From Bacillus sp. OK048 (lineage in GTDB: Bacteria > Bacillota > Bacilli > Bacillales > Cytobacillaceae), in contig NZ_FNHN01000016.1 of assembly GCF_900103525.1 (NCBI RefSeq), forward strand, positions 1 to 64,000: DNA of 64,000 nucleotides. Reading direction: 5' to 3'. Below the pieces are notes generated by a model. The model saw nothing but the letters and a program-made list of their open reading frames with translations, did not search any database and had not been told where the DNA came from. Made by a program: the position numbers and the translations under genes. Within the stretch, counting starts at the first letter, position 1; each line of letters opens with the position of its first letter. Below, piece by piece: positions 60,655 through 64,000 of the stretch.

Positions 60655-60727
60655 TAGAACGAAGTAATTTGTGGACTTTACTTCTTGTCATTATGATTAG
60701 GCTAATAAATGATAGGAGGAAAAAAAC

Positions 60728-61669
60728 ATGAAATATACAACATTAAAAAAATCAGAACTTAAAGTATCAGAGATTGGACTTGGTACCAATGCAGTTGGCG
60801 GGCATAATTTGTTTCAAAATTTAAAGGAAGCGGATGGAATAGACTTTGTAAGAGAAGCATTGAACAATGGAGTAAACTTTATTGATACTGCTGATATTTA
60901 TGGTCTTGGACGTTCTGAAGAATTAGTCGGTGAAGTAATAAAAGAATTTAATCGAAATGACATTGTGATTGCAACGAAAGGAGCGCAACATTGGTCCCCC
61001 GATGGTTCTGTAAGAACAGACAATCGTCCTAAATATTTGCGAGAAGCCGTAGAAAAGAGTTTACAAAGATTACAACTAGATTTTGTAGACTTATATTATT
61101 TACACTTTCCAGACAATGAAACACCTTTTACTGAATCTATTGGTGAATTAGCTCGTTTAAAAAAAGAAGGAAAAATTCGTGCAATTGGGGTTTCGAATGT
61201 TTCAATTGAGCAATTAAAAGAGGCAAACGCCCATGGTGATATTTCCGTCTTACAATCACCATATAATATGTTAGATCGTTCAGCTGAAGCCGAATTACTA
61301 CCATATTGTGTTGAAAATAATATTTCATTTATCCCGTATGGTCCGTTAGCCTTTGGATTACTTGGTGGTGGTTTCACGAAAAACACTACGATAGATTCAC
61401 AGGATTGGCGCAATTCTATTCCTTTATTCCAAGGTGAGCAATTCCAACAAACACTTGAAACAGTAGACAAATTAAAGGAAGTTGCTGCACAAAAGGAAAC
61501 ATCTCTTCCTAACTTAGCACTAGCTTGGTTACTTGCTCAAGAAGGTGTTGATGCCGTTATTCCGGGAGGCAAAAGGAAAGAGCGAATACTAGAAAATATT
61601 CATGCGAGTGAAATTATTTTATCGAAGCTAGAAATAACAATGATAAGTGATATACTACGTAACAACTAA
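60728..61669 (+). CDS. Aldo/keto reductase
   Basis: A 313-residue NAD(P)H-dependent reductase of the YccK/IolS type. Catalytic tetrad: Asp in FIDTADIYGLGRSEELVG with the Tyr, Lys in VIATKGAQ, His in DLYYLHFPDNETP. NADPH-site parts IGVSNVSIEQLKEA and the end GGKRKERILENIHASE. Reduces carbonyls, perhaps the same xenobiotic class handled by the divergent Old Yellow Enzyme. ATG behind GGAGG. Controlled by the shared IclR site region. Confidence 0.92.
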   Translation: MKYTTLKKSELKVSEIGLGTNAVGGHNLFQNLKEADGIDFVREALNNGVNFIDTADIYGLGRSEELVGEVIKEFNRNDIVIATKGAQHWSPDGSVRTDNRPKYLREAVEKSLQRLQLDFVDLYYLHFPDNETPFTESIGELARLKKEGKIRAIGVSNVSIEQLKEANAHGDISVLQSPYNMLDRSAEAELLPYCVENNISFIPYGPLAFGLLGGGFTKNTTIDSQDWRNSIPLFQGEQFQQTLETVDKLKEVAAQKETSLPNLALAWLLAQEGVDAVIPGGKRKERILENIHASEIILSKLEITMISDILRNN

Positions 61670-61678
61670 TAATAAATG

Positions 61679-61728
61679 GTGTCGACCCCCGATGCAGTAA
61701 CGCTTTAATTCGTCGGGGGGCGGACACT
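61679..61728 (+). terminator. Palindrome after aldo/keto reductase gene
   Basis: GGTGTCGACCCCCGATGCAG... paired imperfectly with TCGTCGGGGGGCGGACAC around AACGCTTTAAT. It lies ten bases after the stop codon and is a member of the GTTAAAGC-core palindrome family. Confidence 0.65.
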
Positions 61729-61852
61729 AGAAATAATATTGATTAGAATGGATTCGTAGCTTAGTTGCAGTGCCTGTCACAACCCGAAGAATCTTGTTTC
61801 ACATAAATGTTCCACAAGTCGAAAAATGCCAGAGGAAAAGTCACAGGCCAGT

Positions 61853-61902
61853 GTGCCTGACCCCCATTACGGCAAAGCGTTACAGCATCGGGGGTCAGGC
61901 AC
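61853..61902. repeat. GTGCCTGACCCCC palindrome
   Basis: GTGTGCCTGACCCCC and GGGGGTCAGGCACC enclose ATTACGGCAAAGCGTTACAG (plus CATC). Combines the GTGCC ends of one palindrome group with the GTTA...GC core of the other. Its left part encodes the tail of the gene relic below. Confidence 0.7.
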
Positions 61903-62205
61903 CAATTTTCGCGTGGTTTGGATGGTTATGACAGATAAATAAAAAGATGAGTAGTGTTTACCTATATCAATAATTCCCACCTCTAGTTCGTGCTTAGCTT
62001 CTGATTTATCCTGATATAAAAATTCATCAGACGCTTTTTCCATTCCTCCTTCCACTTTTTCTTTCAAGTCTTCTACAACCATTTCTTGCTGACGATAAAT
62101 CGCTTCTCAAGCTTCCGTTACCCACTCCGGCTGCACGGAACTGGCTGTTGTGGATATTTTATCACTTTTTCTTCTACACTTATTTCTTTGTTTATTACCA
62201 ATTCC
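61867..62205 (-). pseudogene. Unidentified gene relic with repeat-encoded tail
   Basis: The minus-strand frames hold protein-like pieces: ELVINKEISVEEKVIKYPQQ (about 62205-62140), then in another frame VQPEWVTEA, a TGA, EAIYRQQEMVVEDLKEKVEG, GMEKASDEFLYQDKSEAKHE. The reading then runs into the GTGCC palindrome, which encodes the last residues (RKLVPDPRCC). At least one frameshift and one stop (TGA in place of Trp) are present. Family not recognised. Confidence 0.45.
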
Positions 62206-62294
62206 ACCTCATCCCCCTAAATAACTATTTAATAGCTTCTAATGATTTTCCTACCAGTAATAAACCCTATGTCAAAAACTCGTTTTTATCATAC

Positions 62295-63830
62295 TTATTC
62301 CGCCTTTTTAAAGCCTGTATGTGCCCGCACAGAAACTTCAGCATAGCGTTTATAATCATTTTCTTTCGAGAAAATGGTTCCAAGATAACCGCCAAGAAAG
62401 CCTAATGGAACACTCACAAGTGCCGGATTATCTAATGGGAAGATTGGGTTCCCTACAAATAGAGCGCCCCCTTCAACTGGAGAAAATACGCTAGGACTAA
62501 TCGAGACTAGAACTAATGCTGAGATCAATCCGGAAAGAACTGCCCAAATTGCACCTGATGTATTAAAGCGCTTCCAATATACTGTATACAAAATAACTGG
62601 CAAATTCGCACTTGCCGCAATACAAAATGCTAACGAAACTAGGAAGGCTACGTTTAAGTATTGAGCACCTAATGATAATAAAATGGATAGAACTGATACA
62701 CCTAGAGCTGCATAGCGTGCTGCAAGCATTTGCTGTTTTTCTGTTACCTCACCTTTTTTAATAATTTGTCCGTAAATATCATGTGCAAATGCAGATGCTC
62801 CAGATAACACGAGACCAGCTACTACCGCTAAGATTGTCGCAAATGCAACTGCAGAAATGAAAGCAAATAATACATTCCCACCGATTGCCTTCGCAAGTAG
62901 TGGCGCAGCCATGTTTCCGCCAGCATTTGCTGCGAGTATTTCACTTTCCCCGACATAAATTGCTGCCCCAAAACCAAGGAATAATGTTAAAATATAAAAA
63001 ATCCCAATCGTCCAAGTTGCTGTTATAACGGAGCTTCTAGCAGTTTTTGCATCCTTTACCGTGAAAAAGCGCATCAGAATGTGTGGAAGACCGGCTGTTC
63101 CAAGCACTAAGGCAAGCATTAACGAAAGCGTTCCTAGAGGATTGGTGTATTTGATTCCTGGATTTAAATAATCTGCACCATGACTAGTTGCCGTTTTCAC
63201 TTCAGTAAACATGGCCCCTATATTAAAGTTAAATTTCATTAGTACCAGGAACGAGATGACAACCATTCCTGCCATCAGAAGTACAGCCTTTGTAATCTGT
63301 ACCCAACTCGTTGCAATCATTCCACCAAATAGAACGTAAATCGTCATCATAACCCCAACAATTAACACGGCTATCCAATACGGGATTTCGAATAATAATT
63401 GTATAAGTGCACCAGCACCAACAAGTTGTGCGATCATGTAGAAAAGAACAATGGTAATAGTACTAAGCGCAGCAGCCCCTCTTACCTTTTTCGCATCAAA
63501 GCGCGAATTAATCATGTCCGCTAATGTATATCTACCAAGGTTACGCAATGGCTCTGCTACTAAAAACAATACAACTAAATAAGCAATCAAAAAGCCGATA
63601 CTATAGAAAAATCCATCAAACCCTTTTAAAGCAATCATTCCTGCAATACCAAGGAAGGATGCCGCCGATAAATAATCACCAGCTATTGCTAATCCATTTT
63701 GCCATCCAGTCAATCCCCCACCCGCCGTATAAAAATCTCCAGTGGATTTTGTTTGTTTTGCTGCAAAAAAAGTGATGACTAACGTAAGAATTACGATTAT
63801 GAGAAAAAGAATAACTACTACCGGATCCAT
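62295..63830 (-). CDS. actP: Cation acetate symporter (SSS family)
   Basis: A 511-residue sodium:solute symporter with thirteen helices. Opening TKSTGDFYTAGGGLTGWQNG LAI-type loop, GDYLSAASFLGIAGMIALKG (Na+-site helix), LADMINSRFD, and a late AISAVAFATILAVVAGLVLS GAS-type helix are all typical of ActP/MctC proteins, which take up acetate and other short acids. It follows the DUF485 gene by 13 bases, the standard ywcB-ywcA type pair. ATG behind GGGGGGT. Confidence 0.9.
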   Translation of the reverse strand: MDPVVVILFLIIVILTLVITFFAAKQTKSTGDFYTAGGGLTGWQNGLAIAGDYLSAASFLGIAGMIALKGFDGFFYSIGFLIAYLVVLFLVAEPLRNLGRYTLADMINSRFDAKKVRGAAALSTITIVLFYMIAQLVGAGALIQLLFEIPYWIAVLIVGVMMTIYVLFGGMIATSWVQITKAVLLMAGMVVISFLVLMKFNFNIGAMFTEVKTATSHGADYLNPGIKYTNPLGTLSLMLALVLGTAGLPHILMRFFTVKDAKTARSSVITATWTIGIFYILTLFLGFGAAIYVGESEILAANAGGNMAAPLLAKAIGGNVLFAFISAVAFATILAVVAGLVLSGASAFAHDIYGQIIKKGEVTEKQQMLAARYAALGVSVLSILLSLGAQYLNVAFLVSLAFCIAASANLPVILYTVYWKRFNTSGAIWAVLSGLISALVLVSISPSVFSPVEGGALFVGNPIFPLDNPALVSVPLGFLGGYLGTIFSKENDYKRYAEVSVRAHTGFKKAE

Positions 63831-63843
63831 CTACCATACCCCC

Positions 63844-64000
63844 CTATTTTAACTGCTCATTAATGATTTGCTCGGATTCTTTGTCAAAGGAAGCTGCTTT
63901 TTTTACATAGATTGAACTTAGCATCCAAACCATCACAAACTGTGAAATGGCAAAAATCCAAGTCCAAGAAATATCTCCAATTGCTGGGGTGTTTAAAAAT
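63844..64000 (-). CDS. DUF485 membrane protein, partial at window edge
   Basis: The C-terminal 51 residues are inside the window: TPAIGDISWTWIFAISQFVM, VWMLSSIYVKKAASFDKESE, QIINEQLK then TAG. One helix is visible. DUF485 proteins (YwcB/YjcH type) are small two-helix partners encoded just before acetate symporters, as here. The start lies beyond position 64000. Confidence 0.85.
   Translation of the reverse strand, partial: FLNTPAIGDISWTWIFAISQFVMVWMLSSIYVKKAASFDKESEQIINEQLK

Overview
The window is chromosomal DNA from a low-GC, Gram-positive, endospore-forming Bacillaceae bacterium (Bacillus or Neobacillus-like; the genus is inferred from gene content). Evidence is a spore germinant receptor operon, a CotD-type spore coat gene, strong GGAGG ribosome binding sites with frequent GTG/TTG starts, and many typical Bacillus families (DUF3885, DUF4275, PaiB, SwrC-like RND pump, PadR/DUF2812, YczE). 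No rRNA, tRNA, CRISPR array or intact mobile element was seen.

Region 1 (0-18.7 kb) is an accessory mosaic: small stand-alone genes (GNAT acetyltransferases, VOC proteins, VanZ, DUF families, tiny membrane proteins), nearly all on the minus strand. They are separated by at least a dozen copies of a roughly 70-100 bp dispersed repeat that carries an intrinsic terminator and often supplies the stop codon of the gene before it. The region also holds an IS110 transposase relic, a frameshifted gene, a decayed gerA-type operon (A subunit broken; B, C and D intact) and an XRE regulator/membrane protein pair.

Region 2 (18.7-27.9 kb) has an ABC transporter pair, two membrane transporter-type proteins, an AhpD-like protein, and relics of DUF3885, SDR and cysteine desulfurase genes. 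It ends with a PAP2 phosphatase and a COG4705-type membrane protein with four internal repeats.

Region 3 (28.0-32.7 kb) is one minus-strand operon: exported protein, ABC ATPase, ABC permease, histidine kinase, response regulator. It looks like a self-regulated envelope-response module. Then follow cotD, a purine nucleoside phosphorylase divergent from a ROK regulator, a SEC-C protein, an EamA exporter behind a terminator-like leader, a dicarboxylate/glutamate symporter and an RND efflux pump.

Region 4 (43.9-50.5 kb) is a sensory operon: membrane hybrid kinase, CheR methyltransferase, REC-PAS-PAS kinase and an orphan sugar-binding-type protein, closed by a perfect terminator. The kinase and cheR lie in the same frame, separated only by one TAA, and cheR has no conventional start codon in the expected place.

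Region 5 (50.9-64 kb) has DoxX, a second XRE/membrane pair, a cold shock protein, an EamA transporter, an SGNH hydrolase, PadR/DUF2812, YczE, an IclR regulator with an Old Yellow Enzyme gene divergent from an aldo/keto reductase (two matching 17-bp dyads lie between them), and a cation/acetate symporter with the end of its DUF485 partner at the window edge.
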